Assembly: GCF_009711265.1 (NCBI RefSeq)
Contig: NZ_WMII01000024.1
Span: 1-41,835 of the forward strand
DNA: 41,835 nucleotides
From: Paracoccus shanxieyensis
GTDB lineage: Bacteria > Pseudomonadota > Alphaproteobacteria > Rhodobacterales > Rhodobacteraceae
Reading direction: 5' to 3'
The position numbers were made by a program, and so were the translations under genes. Shown here piece by piece: positions 1 through 8,170 of this stretch (position 1 is its first letter; every line of letters starts with the position of its first letter). The notes under the pieces are model-generated. The model was not told the DNA's origin. It worked only from the letters and a program-made list of their open reading frames with translations, and did no database searches.

Positions 1-143
1 TCGGCCACAAGATCGACCGTGCCGGTGCTGAACTGGTGCGACGGACCATGCGCAGGCTCGGACGCAAAATGCGATCCGGACGAAACCCAGGCGCCCGCAA
101 TCAGGTGCTTGCCGTGAGGGGTGAATGCTTTGTGATCCAGCAT
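1..143 (-). CDS. Aldehyde dehydrogenase, alpha-ketoglutaric semialdehyde type (N-terminal 47 residues)
   Basis: Only the first 47 codons lie in the window; the gene continues past the left edge. The translation begins MLDHKAFTPHGKHLIAGAWV and soon shows SEPAHG, the usual N-terminus of NADP-linked 2,5-dioxovalerate (alpha-ketoglutaric semialdehyde) dehydrogenases, which make 2-oxoglutarate at the end of non-phosphorylating pentose and sugar-acid pathways. The start ATG at 143 follows an AAAGGA ribosome-binding site. The gene lies 63 bp downstream of the RraA-fold gene on the same strand and probably shares its operon with the sugar-acid dehydratase. The catalytic Cys and Glu are outside the window, so the exact substrate is inferred from the N-terminus and neighbours. 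Confidence 0.72.
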   Translation of the reverse strand, partial: MLDHKAFTPHGKHLIAGAWVSSGSHFASEPAHGPSHQFSTGTVDLVA

Positions 144-206
144 CGGGGAAAGTCCTTTCTTGCGGATTGGACAACCTGCCGGACGCTCCGGCAGGTCTGG
201 CAGGGA

Positions 207-920
207 TCAGCGACCCGTGCGGGCGCGCCAATCGTCGTATTTCTTCTGGTTCTCGTCCTTGGTGCAGGGATAAAGGCCGATGATGGCCGCACCGCCCTGA
301 ACCTGTTCCAGCACGAAATCCTCAAAGGATTCCATGCCGGTGCATTCGTCGGCGATCTCATCGGCCAGATGCGCGGGAATGACCATCACGCCATCCTTGT
401 CGCCCACCATGATGTCGCCGGGAAAGACCGCCGCATCGCCGCAGCTGATCGGCACGTCGATATCCAGTGCCTCGTGCAGGGTCAGGTTCGTCGGCGCGCT
501 GGATTTCGCGAAATAGGCCGGCATGTCCAGCTTGCCGATGCCGTCGGCGTCGCGCATCCCGGCATCGGTCACCACCCCCGCCGCACCGCGCAACGCCAGC
601 CGCGTGATCAGGATCGACCCCGCGGTGGCCGCGCGGGCATCCTTGCGGCCGTCCATGACCAGCACATGACCGGGCGGACAGGTTTCCACCGCCACCCGCT
701 GCGGGTGGTCGGCATTGCGAAAGACGGTGATCGGATTGCGGTCCTCGCGCGCAGGGATATAGCGCAGGGTAAAGGCCGGCCCGACCATGTTTTCATCCTT
801 GGGCGCGACCGGAACCACGCCCTGAATGAACTGGTTGCGCAGGCCGCGCTTGAACAGCGCCGTCGCGATCGAGGCGGTCGAGACCTTTTTCAGCTTGGCG
901 CGGGTGTCATCGGAAAGCAT
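207..920 (-). CDS. RraA-family protein (HMG/CHA aldolase-like)
   Basis: This 237-residue protein has the RraA/HMG-aldolase fold. The core motif GVVTDAGMRDADGI contains Arg123 and Asp124, the pair that binds substrate and metal in class II 4-hydroxy-4-methyl-2-oxoglutarate aldolases, and the glycine-rich stretch near residue 101 fits the pyruvate-binding loop. It is longer than the RNase E inhibitor RraA (about 160 residues), so RNA regulation is unlikely. The ATG at 920 follows GGGCAGG, and its stop-to-start gap from the dehydratase gene is 13 bp, so the two are probably co-transcribed. The neighbours suggest it acts on a 2-keto-3-deoxy sugar acid, as an aldolase or decarboxylase. That role is inferred; the fold assignment is firm. 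Confidence 0.8.
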   Translation of the reverse strand: MLSDDTRAKLKKVSTASIATALFKRGLRNQFIQGVVPVAPKDENMVGPAFTLRYIPAREDRNPITVFRNADHPQRVAVETCPPGHVLVMDGRKDARAATAGSILITRLALRGAAGVVTDAGMRDADGIGKLDMPAYFAKSSAPTNLTLHEALDIDVPISCGDAAVFPGDIMVGDKDGVMVIPAHLADEIADECTGMESFEDFVLEQVQGGAAIIGLYPCTKDENQKKYDDWRARTGR

Positions 921-933
921 CTGCCTGCCCTTT

Positions 934-2670
934 TCAGTTGATCACGGGCTCGTCCACCGGACGGCCGTATTCGGTTTTCAGGAAATCGAAATCGCAGCCC
1001 TTGTCGGCCTGTTCGATATGCTTGCTGAAGATATAGCCGTAACCGCGTTCGTATTTCGGCGGCGGAGCCTGCCATGCCGCGCGGCGTTCGGCCAGTTCGG
1101 CATCCGGCACCAGCATGTTCAGGCTGCGGGCCGGGATATCCAGTTCCACCATATCGCCGGTTTTCAGCAGCGCCAGCGGACCGCCGACAAAGGCCTCGGG
1201 CGAGGCATGCAGCACGCAGGCGCCAAAGCTGGTGCCCGACATCCGCGCATCGGAAATGCGCACCATGTCGCGCAGCCCCAGCTTCAGCAGCGCCTTGGGC
1301 ATCGGGATCATGCCCCATTCCGGCATCCCCGGCCCGCCTTGCGGCCCGGCATTGCGCAGCACCAGCACGGTCTCGGGCGTCAGCGGGTAATCCGGATCGT
1401 CGATGATCTTCTTCAATTCGGGATAGCTGTCGGCCACCAGCGCCGGGCCGGTATGGCGATGGAATTTCGGATCGCAGGCGGCGGGCTTGATGACCGCGCC
1501 ATCGGGGCAAAGATTGCCCTTCAGCACCGCCAAGGACCCTTCGTGATAGACCGGGTTAGACAGCGGACGGATCACGTCCTCATTCCAGATCTTCACGTCC
1601 TCAAGCCCGGCGGTCAGCGACGCGCCCGTGACCGTGATGGCCGAGGCGTCCAGCTTGTCGCCCAACTGCTTCATCAGCGCGCGGATCCCGCCCGCATAGA
1701 AGAAATCCTCCATCAGATAGGTCGTCCCCGAGGGGCGGATATTGGCGATCACCGGCGTCGTGCGTCCGATGCGGTCCAGATCGTCCAGTTCCAGCGGCAC
1801 ACCCGCGCGCCGCGCCATCGCGATGACATGGATGATGGCGTTGGTGGAACAGCCCGTCGCCATCGCCACCGTCACCGCGTTCTTGACGGATACCGGGGTG
1901 ATGATCTTGTCGGGCGTCAGATCCTCCCAGACCATATCGACGATGCGCCGCCCGCAGGCCGCCGACATGCGCTGATGGTTGGCATCCGCCGCCGGGATCG
2001 AGGAGGCGCCGGGCAGCGTCAGCCCCATGCCCTCGGCAATCGCGGTCATGGTCGAGGCCGTGCCCATCGTCATGCAATGGCCGTAAGAGCGGGCGATCCC
2101 GCCCTCGATCCCCTGCCATTCCTCCTTAGAAATCGTGCCGGCGCGGCGTTCGTCCCAGTATTTGAAGCCGTCCGTGCCCGATCCCAGATATTTCCCGGCA
2201 TAATTGCCGCGCAGCATCGGACCTGCGGGCAGAAAGATGAACGGCAGCCCCATGCTGACCGCGCCCATGACCAGACCGGGCGTCGTCTTGTCGCAACCGC
2301 CCATCAGCACCGCCCCGTCGATCGGGTGCGAGCGCAGCAGCTCTTCGGTCTCCATCGCCAGCATGTTGCGATAGAGCATCGTGGTGGGCTTGACGAAGTT
2401 TTCCGACAGCGACAGCCCGGGCAGTTCCATGGGAAAGCCGCCCGCCTGCAGGATGCCGCGCTTCACCCACTCCACGCGGTCCTTGAAATGCATGTGGCAG
2501 GGCTGGGCTTCGGACCACGTGTTGATGATCGCGATGATCGGCTTGCCCTGCCAGTCTTCCGGCGCATAGCCCATCTGCATGGTCCGCGAGCGGTGGCCAA
2601 AGCTGCGTTGGTCGTCAGGTAGCATCCAGCGAGCCGAGCGAAGCTGCTCATAGGTTTTCTTAGCTGCCAT
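934..2670 (-). CDS. IlvD/Edd-family sugar-acid dehydratase (L-arabonate dehydratase type)
   Basis: The 578-residue protein dehydrates an aldonic acid to its 2-keto-3-deoxy form. The [2Fe-2S] ligands are Cys58 (SEAQPCH), Cys126 (GGCDKTTPG) and Cys199 (GHCMTMG). Lys128 fits the carbamylated Mg-binding lysine, and RMSGTSFG near the C-terminus carries the conserved serine base. These positions are one residue short of those known for Rhizobium L-arabonate dehydratase (C59/C127/C200, K129). The ATG at 2670 was chosen over an upstream start because AGGAGG lies five bases before it. The gene heads an operon with the RraA-like and aldehyde dehydrogenase genes and is divergent from a GntR regulator. 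D-xylonate or D-fuconate are possible alternative substrates. Confidence 0.88.
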   Translation of the reverse strand: MAAKKTYEQLRSARWMLPDDQRSFGHRSRTMQMGYAPEDWQGKPIIAIINTWSEAQPCHMHFKDRVEWVKRGILQAGGFPMELPGLSLSENFVKPTTMLYRNMLAMETEELLRSHPIDGAVLMGGCDKTTPGLVMGAVSMGLPFIFLPAGPMLRGNYAGKYLGSGTDGFKYWDERRAGTISKEEWQGIEGGIARSYGHCMTMGTASTMTAIAEGMGLTLPGASSIPAADANHQRMSAACGRRIVDMVWEDLTPDKIITPVSVKNAVTVAMATGCSTNAIIHVIAMARRAGVPLELDDLDRIGRTTPVIANIRPSGTTYLMEDFFYAGGIRALMKQLGDKLDASAITVTGASLTAGLEDVKIWNEDVIRPLSNPVYHEGSLAVLKGNLCPDGAVIKPAACDPKFHRHTGPALVADSYPELKKIIDDPDYPLTPETVLVLRNAGPQGGPGMPEWGMIPMPKALLKLGLRDMVRISDARMSGTSFGACVLHASPEAFVGGPLALLKTGDMVELDIPARSLNMLVPDAELAERRAAWQAPPPKYERGYGYIFSKHIEQADKGCDFDFLKTEYGRPVDEPVIN

Positions 2671-2716
2671 TTTTCCTCCTCTCCGCGCCAGAATCGGCTT
2701 TGGCGCGGCCCTCATT

Positions 2717-2746
2717 CATACTAATATTTTAGTGTATCATGTATAT
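2717..2746. promoter_or_regulatory. Candidate GntR operator and promoter region in the dehydratase/regulator gap
   Basis: The divergent gap between the dehydratase and the GntR gene is strikingly AT-rich for this genome. It contains the inverted repeat ACTAA-N4-TTAGT (2720-2733), overlapping the 11-mer CATACTAATAT (2717-2727). The same 11-mer recurs on the opposite strand at 8140-8150, upstream of the ABC transporter operon. That pairing makes it a good candidate operator for the adjacent regulator. Binding is inferred. Confidence 0.5.
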
Positions 2747-2816
2747 CAACTATTATATTTGTGTCGTTGTGGACCAAAGCGCCGCGAATTATGATCGGGG
2801 GAACAAGGAAATGGTG

Positions 2817-3530
2817 ATGAACAGCTCGCTTGCATCGTCTTTCGGCCTGACCGAACCCGTCAACTCGAACTCCAGCGGCGCGACGGTGCAGCGGGTCTAT
2901 GACGATTTGCGCAGACGCATCATCTCGATGCAGTTGCCGCCAGACACCACGTTGTCGCGGGCCGAACTGACCGACACCTATCAGGTCAGCCAGACCCCCA
3001 TCCGCGAGGCGATGCAGCTTCTGAAACAGGAAGGGCTGGTGCGGATCTATCCGCAGTCGAAAACCGTGGTGACACGCATCGACGTGCCGCAGATCCACGA
3101 GGCGCATTTCCTGCGCGTCGCCCTGGAAACCGAGGTCGTGCGCAGGCTGGCCGTTCTGGACAATGCCCAGCTTGTCACCCGCGCGCGGTCGATCATCCGC
3201 ATGCAGGAAGCCGTGGCCGAAGACCCCGACCAGCTTGCGGTATTTCAGGAGCTGGACGAGCTGTTTCACCAGACGCTGTTTGCGGGCGTCAGCCGCAGCG
3301 GGCTGCATCTGCTGGTGCGCGAACGCTCGGGACATCTGGACCGCATCCGCCGTCTGCATCTGCCCGAAAAGGGCAAGGCGCAGGGCACGCTTGCGGGCCA
3401 TGTCGCCATTGTCGACGCGCTGGCTGCGGGGTCCGAGGACGGCGCGGTCAAGGCGATGCGCGACCACCTCAGCCGCACCATCGCCAAGATCGAGGATCTG
3501 CGCGGGATCTATCCCGATTACTTCGCCTGA
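2817..3530 (+). CDS. GntR/FCD-family transcriptional regulator of the sugar-acid module
   Basis: This 237-residue protein has an N-terminal winged helix-turn-helix (residues about 25-95, with LSRAELTDTYQVSQTPIREAM) and a C-terminal FCD effector domain whose metal-site residues are visible in ELDELFH, GHVAIV and RDHLS. The ATG at 2817 was chosen because AAGGAA lies six bases upstream; an ATG at 2811 is too close to it. It is transcribed divergently from the dehydratase operon and probably represses that operon and the nearby ABC operon in response to a sugar acid or keto-acid. The effector cannot be read from sequence. Confidence 0.88.
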   Translation: MNSSLASSFGLTEPVNSNSSGATVQRVYDDLRRRIISMQLPPDTTLSRAELTDTYQVSQTPIREAMQLLKQEGLVRIYPQSKTVVTRIDVPQIHEAHFLRVALETEVVRRLAVLDNAQLVTRARSIIRMQEAVAEDPDQLAVFQELDELFHQTLFAGVSRSGLHLLVRERSGHLDRIRRLHLPEKGKAQGTLAGHVAIVDALAAGSEDGAVKAMRDHLSRTIAKIEDLRGIYPDYFA

Positions 3531-3536
3531 AATGCC

Positions 3537-3592
3537 GGGCCTGACCGACTGGGCCTGCCCGACAGGGCCTGAATGACTGGGCCTGAATAAGC
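3537..3592. repeat. Four tandem copies of an imperfect 14-bp repeat
   Basis: Directly after the GntR stop codon there are four consecutive 14-bp units, each starting GGGCCTG: GGGCCTGACCGACT, GGGCCTGCCCGACA, GGGCCTGAATGACT and GGGCCTGAATAAGC. The array fills most of the 84-bp gap between two convergent genes. No clear terminator hairpin is seen. It may be a simple slippage expansion or a poorly structured terminator region. Confidence 0.85.
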
Positions 3593-3614
3593 GGACCAGC
3601 GCCACGCAGCCTGG

Positions 3615-4553
3615 TCAGTTCACCGGGCTCAGCAGCGGCCTGCCGGCAAAGAACGCCTCCAGATTGTCCAGTGCCAGTTGCGCCATGCGGTCGCGGGTTT
3701 CCTCGGTGCCGCTGGCATGATGCGGGTAAAACACCGCATTCGGCAGGCAGGTCAGCGCCGGATCGGGGTTCGGCTCATTCAGATAGACATCCAGCCCCGC
3801 CGAGCCCAGCCGTCCGTCCCGCAGTGCCGCGATCAGCGCCGCCTCATCGGTGACGGATCCGCGCGCCACGCTGACCAGCGTGCCCTTGGGCCCCAGCGCG
3901 TCGATCACCGCGGCAGAGACCAACCCTTCGGTTTCCGGCCCGCCGGGGGTGGCGACGATCAGGATATCGGCCCATGCGGCCATCGCCACCAGATCGTCAA
4001 AGAATGCATAATCCACCGGCTTCCGGCTGCGCCCGAAATAGCCGATCTGATGGCCCAGCGCCGCGCAGCGCGTGGCGATGGCCCGGCCGATATTGCCCAG
4101 ACCCACGATCCCCGTGCGCTTGGCCACGGTCGAGGCAGTCAGCGGAAACATCCCCTGCCGCCCCCAGTCGCCCGACCGCACATAGGCATCGGCCTGCACG
4201 AATTGCCGCCGCGCCGCCAAGGCCAGCAGCACCGCCATATTCGCCACATCCTCGACCAGCGCGTCCGAGGTATTGGTCAGTTTGATGCCGCGCCGGGTCA
4301 TTTCGGGTAGGTCCATCGGCTCGTATCCGGCGCTGGAACAGGCGACCAGTTCCAGCGCGGGCAGACGGTCCAGCAGCAGCTTTTCCAGATGGTAATGCCC
4401 GTTCACCACCATCGCCCGACAGACCGGCCCCGCCTGCGCCAGCAGCGCGTCGGGATCTGAGGCAAGGTCAAGGCGGTGCAGGGTATAGTTTTGCTCAAGC
4501 ACCTGCATCTGCGCATCGCGCAGCGGAACGGCGACCAGAATGTCGGGCTTCAT
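3615..4553 (-). CDS. D-isomer-specific 2-hydroxyacid dehydrogenase
   Basis: The 312-residue protein has the two-domain fold of NAD(P)-dependent D-2-hydroxyacid dehydrogenases. The nucleotide-binding GLGNIG is at 151-156, and the catalytic residues are Arg231 (VARGS), Glu260 (NEP) and His278 (PHHASG). Closest in style are glyoxylate/hydroxypyruvate or 2-ketogluconate reductases. Its ATG overlaps the stop of the upstream ABC ATPase gene by four bases, so it is the last gene of the transporter operon and probably acts on the imported compound or a breakdown product such as a short 2-keto acid. The substrate is unproven. It shares its opening residues MKPDIL with a second family member at 26439. 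Confidence 0.87.
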   Translation of the reverse strand: MKPDILVAVPLRDAQMQVLEQNYTLHRLDLASDPDALLAQAGPVCRAMVVNGHYHLEKLLLDRLPALELVACSSAGYEPMDLPEMTRRGIKLTNTSDALVEDVANMAVLLALAARRQFVQADAYVRSGDWGRQGMFPLTASTVAKRTGIVGLGNIGRAIATRCAALGHQIGYFGRSRKPVDYAFFDDLVAMAAWADILIVATPGGPETEGLVSAAVIDALGPKGTLVSVARGSVTDEAALIAALRDGRLGSAGLDVYLNEPNPDPALTCLPNAVFYPHHASGTEETRDRMAQLALDNLEAFFAGRPLLSPVN

Positions 4554-6178
4554 GCGGGCATCAGTCCTTCCTGTCGGGCGTGGCGGCGGGCGGCCTGAAC
4601 CGCCGGATCGGGGTCAAGGCTGGCCGCCAGCAGATTGCGCGTATAGGTCTCGCGCGGGGCTTCAAAGATCTGCCGCACCGGGCCTTCCTCGACGATCTGG
4701 CCGGATTTCATGACGATGACACGATCGGCGAAATCGCGCACCACCGGCAGGTCATGGGCGATGAACAGATAGGACAGGCCCAATTCACGCCTGAGCCCGT
4801 CCAGAAGCGCGATCACCTGCGCCTGAATGGACACATCCAGCGCCGACACCGCCTCGTCGCAGACAATCAGCTTCGGCTCCATCGCCAGCGCGCGGGCAAT
4901 CGCGATCCGCTGCCGTTGCCCGCCTGAAAACTGGTGCGGATAGCGCCCCGCCATATCGGCCTTCAGCCCGACCTTGACCAGCAATTCGGCGACCCGCGCC
5001 TTCCACTGGCTTTTCGGCAGGATGCCGGGATGGATGACCCACGCCTCGGATATCAGCTGATAGACGGTCATGCGCGGGTTCAGCGATAGCGTGGGATCCT
5101 GAAACACCATCTGCAAATCGCGGCGGCAGTCGAACAGCTCGCGCGGGGTCATGGCCATCAGGTCGCGCCCGTTATAAAGCACGCGCCCGCCATCGGGATC
5201 GTCCAGCCGCAGCACGGCGCGGGCCAGCGTGGATTTGCCGCTGCCGCTTTCGCCCACCACCGCGACGGTTTCGCCCGGCATGATCGTCAGGTTCACGCCC
5301 TTCAACGCCTGAAACGCGCCATAGCTTTTCTGCAACGCCTGCGCCTGCAACAAGGGCTGCCCCGAGCGGTCGCGTTCATCCGGCATCGCGCCCTTGCCGG
5401 GCGCCGCGTCGATCAGCTTGCGCGTATAGGGATGCTGCGGGTGGTGATAGACCTGCGCGGCGTCGCCGGTTTCCACGATGCGGCCGCCATTCATCACCAC
5501 CACACGGTCGGCGATTTCGGCGACCACGCCCAGATCATGGGTGATCAGCAACAGCCCCATGCCGGTTTCCTGCTGCAATTCCTGCAACAGCTCCAGCACC
5601 TGTGCCTGCACGGTGACATCCAGCGCCGTCGTCGGCTCATCGGCGATCAGGATGTCGGGCTTGCAGGCCAAGGCCATGGCGATCATCAGCCGCTGCCGCT
5701 GCCCGCCCGAGAATTGATGCGGATATTTCCCCATCGCCTCTTGCGGATCGGGAATGCCCACGCGGTCCAGCAGTTCCAGCGCGCGGGCATTGGCCTTGTC
5801 TCTGGCTCCGCCATGGGTCGTCACCATCTCGGCGATCTGCCAGCCGACGGTATAGACCGGGTTCAGGTGTGCCAGCGGATCCTGAAAGATCATCGCGATC
5901 TTGGCGCCGTTGACGCGGCGGCGTTCCTCGGCCGTCATGCTCAGCATGTCGCGGCCATTCAGCAGGATCGTCCCCGAGGTGATCTTGCCCGGCGGCATGT
6001 CGATCAGGTTCATCACCGCCGAGGCCGATACCGACTTGCCCGAACCGGATTCGCCAAGGATCGCCAATGTCTCGCCCCGGTCCAGATGCCAGCTGACATC
6101 CTGAACCGCCTTCACCGTTCCCATGACGGTATGGAATTCCACCGACAGGTCGCGCACTTCCAGCAGATGCTCAGCCAT
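4550..6178 (-). CDS. Dpp/Opp-type ABC transporter, fused double ATPase
   Basis: This 542-residue cytoplasmic protein joins two ABC ATPase domains that are separate (DppD and DppF) in many bacteria. The first half has Walker A GESGSGKS at 42-49, the signature FSGGQRQRLMIAMAL and Walker B ILIADEP. The second half repeats GESGSGKST, FSGGQRQRIAIARAL and LIVCDEA. Both halves look catalytically complete. GGGAGG precedes the ATG at 6178, which overlaps the end of the upstream permease gene by eight bases. Family knowledge suggests uptake of peptides or other small solutes. The neighbouring dehydratase and shared regulatory site suggest a sugar acid or oligosaccharide, but that is inference. Confidence 0.93.
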   Translation of the reverse strand: MAEHLLEVRDLSVEFHTVMGTVKAVQDVSWHLDRGETLAILGESGSGKSVSASAVMNLIDMPPGKITSGTILLNGRDMLSMTAEERRRVNGAKIAMIFQDPLAHLNPVYTVGWQIAEMVTTHGGARDKANARALELLDRVGIPDPQEAMGKYPHQFSGGQRQRLMIAMALACKPDILIADEPTTALDVTVQAQVLELLQELQQETGMGLLLITHDLGVVAEIADRVVVMNGGRIVETGDAAQVYHHPQHPYTRKLIDAAPGKGAMPDERDRSGQPLLQAQALQKSYGAFQALKGVNLTIMPGETVAVVGESGSGKSTLARAVLRLDDPDGGRVLYNGRDLMAMTPRELFDCRRDLQMVFQDPTLSLNPRMTVYQLISEAWVIHPGILPKSQWKARVAELLVKVGLKADMAGRYPHQFSGGQRQRIAIARALAMEPKLIVCDEAVSALDVSIQAQVIALLDGLRRELGLSYLFIAHDLPVVRDFADRVIVMKSGQIVEEGPVRQIFEAPRETYTRNLLAASLDPDPAVQAARRHARQEGLMPA

Positions 6179-7097
6179 TCTTGCGTCCTCCCATTTCTAG
6201 GCGCCAGCGTTGCGTCGGGTCCAGCGCGATGCGCAGCCAGTTCGACAGCAGGTTCAGCGACAGCGTGGTCAGGATGATCGCCAGACCCGGCCAGAAGGAC
6301 AGCCACCACGCATTCGTCAGATAGGGCCTGCCCTGCGCCACCATCAGACCCCAGGTGATTTCCGGGGCCTGAATGCCGATGCCAAGGAAGGACAGCGACG
6401 ATTCCGCCAGCATCACGAAGGCGAAATCCAGCGTGGCGATGGTCACCAGCGTCGGCACGACCACCGGCAGGATATGGCGGAACACGATGCGCTTATGCGA
6501 TGCGCCCATCACCTTGGCGGCCTGCACGAACATCCGCTCGCGGATCTCCAGCGTCTCGGCGCGGGTGGTGCGCAGATAGATCGGGATGCGCGTGATCGCC
6601 AGCACCAGCACGATATTCGCGATCGAGGGCTCCAGCATGTAAAGCACGATCACCGCCAGCAGCAGCGAGGGAAAGGACATGATGACATCCCCCAGCCGCA
6701 TGATCCATTGCGCGGCGCGCTTGCGGGAATAGCCCGCAATCAGCCCCAGCCCGCAGCCGATCAGCGCCGAGAAGAACACCGCCCCGGCAGCGACCATCAC
6801 GGTGTTCTGGGTCGCCACGATGATGCGCGCCAGCAAGGGCCGCCCCAGCGCATCCGCGCCCAGAAAGAACATCCAGCCACGGTCCAGATCGAAGGGCGGC
6901 GCATTGCGCCCGCGCAGGTTCGGGCGTGTGGTGACATCGCCCAGCAGCATCGGCCCAAAGATCGCGCACAGCACGACCAGCACCAGAAACAACGCGGCGA
7001 AAAAGGCGAATTTGTCGGCCCACAGCATGGCCAGCCATTGCGCGGCACGGCTTTTCGGCTTGGGCTCATGGATGGTTTGCGTGTCTGTCATGCTCAT
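6171..7097 (-). CDS. ABC transporter permease, DppC/OppC type
   Basis: The 308-residue inner-membrane protein has an N-terminal membrane segment (FAFFAALFLVLVVLCAIF), the periplasmic stretch typical of DppC, and about five more helices. The EAA-loop region AAKVMGASHKRIVFRHILP contacts the ATPase, and the C-terminal WGLMVAQGRPYL is typical of this family. The gene begins three bases after the stop of the preceding permease gene and overlaps the ATPase gene, so its operon membership is secure. Two in-frame ATGs (7097 and 7091) lie close together and neither has a strong ribosome-binding site; coupling to the upstream stop probably drives initiation. Confidence 0.92.
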   Translation of the reverse strand: MSMTDTQTIHEPKPKSRAAQWLAMLWADKFAFFAALFLVLVVLCAIFGPMLLGDVTTRPNLRGRNAPPFDLDRGWMFFLGADALGRPLLARIIVATQNTVMVAAGAVFFSALIGCGLGLIAGYSRKRAAQWIMRLGDVIMSFPSLLLAVIVLYMLEPSIANIVLVLAITRIPIYLRTTRAETLEIRERMFVQAAKVMGASHKRIVFRHILPVVVPTLVTIATLDFAFVMLAESSLSFLGIGIQAPEITWGLMVAQGRPYLTNAWWLSFWPGLAIILTTLSLNLLSNWLRIALDPTQRWRLEMGGRKNG

Positions 7098-7100
7098 CGC

Positions 7101-8015
7101 TCAATACCGGATGCGGGGATCGAGGATCGCATAGGCGATGTCGATCAGCAGGTTCATGATGAAGATCGCCAGCGCCGAGACCATGATCGCCGCCAGCACC
7201 ACCGCGAAATCGCGCAGCAGGATGCTGTCGATCATCAGCTTGCCGATGCCGGGAAAGCCGAAGATGGTCTCGACCACCACAGCGCCGTTCAGGATCGCGG
7301 CGGCCTGATCGCCGATCACGGTGATGACCGGCAGCATGGCATTGCGCAGCCCGTGAACAAAGATGATGGGCCGCGACCGCACGCCCTTGGCCTTGGCCGT
7401 CTTCACATAGGCCGAGCCCAGCACGTTGATCATCGACCCGCGCACGACCTGCAGGATCAGGCCGAACGGCCGGATGAACAGCACCGACACCGGCAGGATC
7501 CAGTGCCAGACGCTGCCCGTGCCCGATGTCGGCAGCCAGTGCAGGTTCACGGCAAAGACCACGATGGCGACGATGGCGATCCAGAAATCCGGGGCCGAGG
7601 CGCCGACCAGCGAAAAGAATGTGGCGATGCGGTCGAAGATGCCGCCCACCTTGAAAGCCGCCAGCGACCCGATGACGATGGCTGCGACCGTCACCAGCGA
7701 CATGGTGATGACCGCCAGCCACAGCGTCCAGCCAAAGGCCTGCAGCACGACCTCCATCGCCGGGCGGGCCTGACGGATGGACTGGCCGAAATCGCCGCGC
7801 AGCAGATCGCCGACATAGCGCCCGAATTGCACGATCAGCGGATCGTTGAAGCCGTGCAGTTCCCGGAACTGGTCGCGCATCTCGATCGTGGCATCCAGCG
7901 GCAGGTAAAGATCCGTCGGATCGCCGGTCAGCCGCGACAGGAAAAAGACCAGGATCACCAGCCCGACCAGCGAAATGCCGCTGGCCATCGCCCGCTTTCC
8001 GATGAATGAGTTCAT
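7101..8015 (-). CDS. ABC transporter permease, DppB/OppB type
   Basis: The 304-residue inner-membrane protein opens with a hydrophobic helix (ISLVGLVILVFFLSRLTGDP), the standard start of DppB-like permeases, followed by FGQSIRQ and a conserved EAA-like loop ending AMLPVITVIGDQ. The ATG at 8015 was chosen over upstream in-frame codons because it begins exactly where family members begin and follows a GGGAGG-rich stretch. It is the first gene of a four-gene operon with the DppC-type permease, the fused ATPase and a hydroxyacid dehydrogenase. The periplasmic binding protein that normally comes first in such operons is missing. Confidence 0.92.
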   Translation of the reverse strand: MNSFIGKRAMASGISLVGLVILVFFLSRLTGDPTDLYLPLDATIEMRDQFRELHGFNDPLIVQFGRYVGDLLRGDFGQSIRQARPAMEVVLQAFGWTLWLAVITMSLVTVAAIVIGSLAAFKVGGIFDRIATFFSLVGASAPDFWIAIVAIVVFAVNLHWLPTSGTGSVWHWILPVSVLFIRPFGLILQVVRGSMINVLGSAYVKTAKAKGVRSRPIIFVHGLRNAMLPVITVIGDQAAAILNGAVVVETIFGFPGIGKLMIDSILLRDFAVVLAAIMVSALAIFIMNLLIDIAYAILDPRIRY

Positions 8016-8032
8016 AAGCCCACCCCCCTCCC

Positions 8033-8073
8033 TTGGGTTCTGGACAAGGCGATGCCTGCCCTGGGTTCTGTAC
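8033..8073. repeat. Pair of 13-bp direct repeats upstream of the permease operon
   Basis: TTGGGTTCTGGAC (8033-8045) and CTGGGTTCTGTAC (8061-8073) match at 11 of 13 positions and are 28 bp apart start to start, in the leader of the transporter operon. They could be a regulator site or a chance repeat in a GC-rich leader. Confidence 0.4.
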
Positions 8074-8135
8074 CTTGGGGGTCCGGCAGTCTCCTCAGGC
8101 CTGACGGACATCGGGCGAATCAACGCCCGCAGAAT

Positions 8136-8151
8136 TGATATATTAGTATGT
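8136..8151. promoter_or_regulatory. Candidate operator upstream of the ABC operon, matching the dehydratase promoter site
   Basis: Read on the minus strand, 8150-8140 is CATACTAATAT, identical to 2717-2727 in front of the dehydratase. It sits in a short AT-rich island about 125 bp upstream of the permease start. A shared AT-rich 11-mer in two short regulatory gaps suggests the GntR regulator at 2817 controls both operons. Confidence 0.45.
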
Positions 8152-8170
8152 CTAGGATTTTTGTGAACCG

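Noticed and set aside
826..2622. Open frame of 598 codons on the plus strand opposite the dehydratase
   Set aside because: It is a mirror of the real IlvD/Edd gene, whose iron-sulfur cysteines and ribosome-binding site are clear. Composition is that of a shadow.
2736..2746. ATCATGTATAT shared with 40405-40415
   Set aside because: AT-rich promoter-like DNA of low complexity; the genes it precedes are unrelated and the palindrome at the second site is not repeated at the first.
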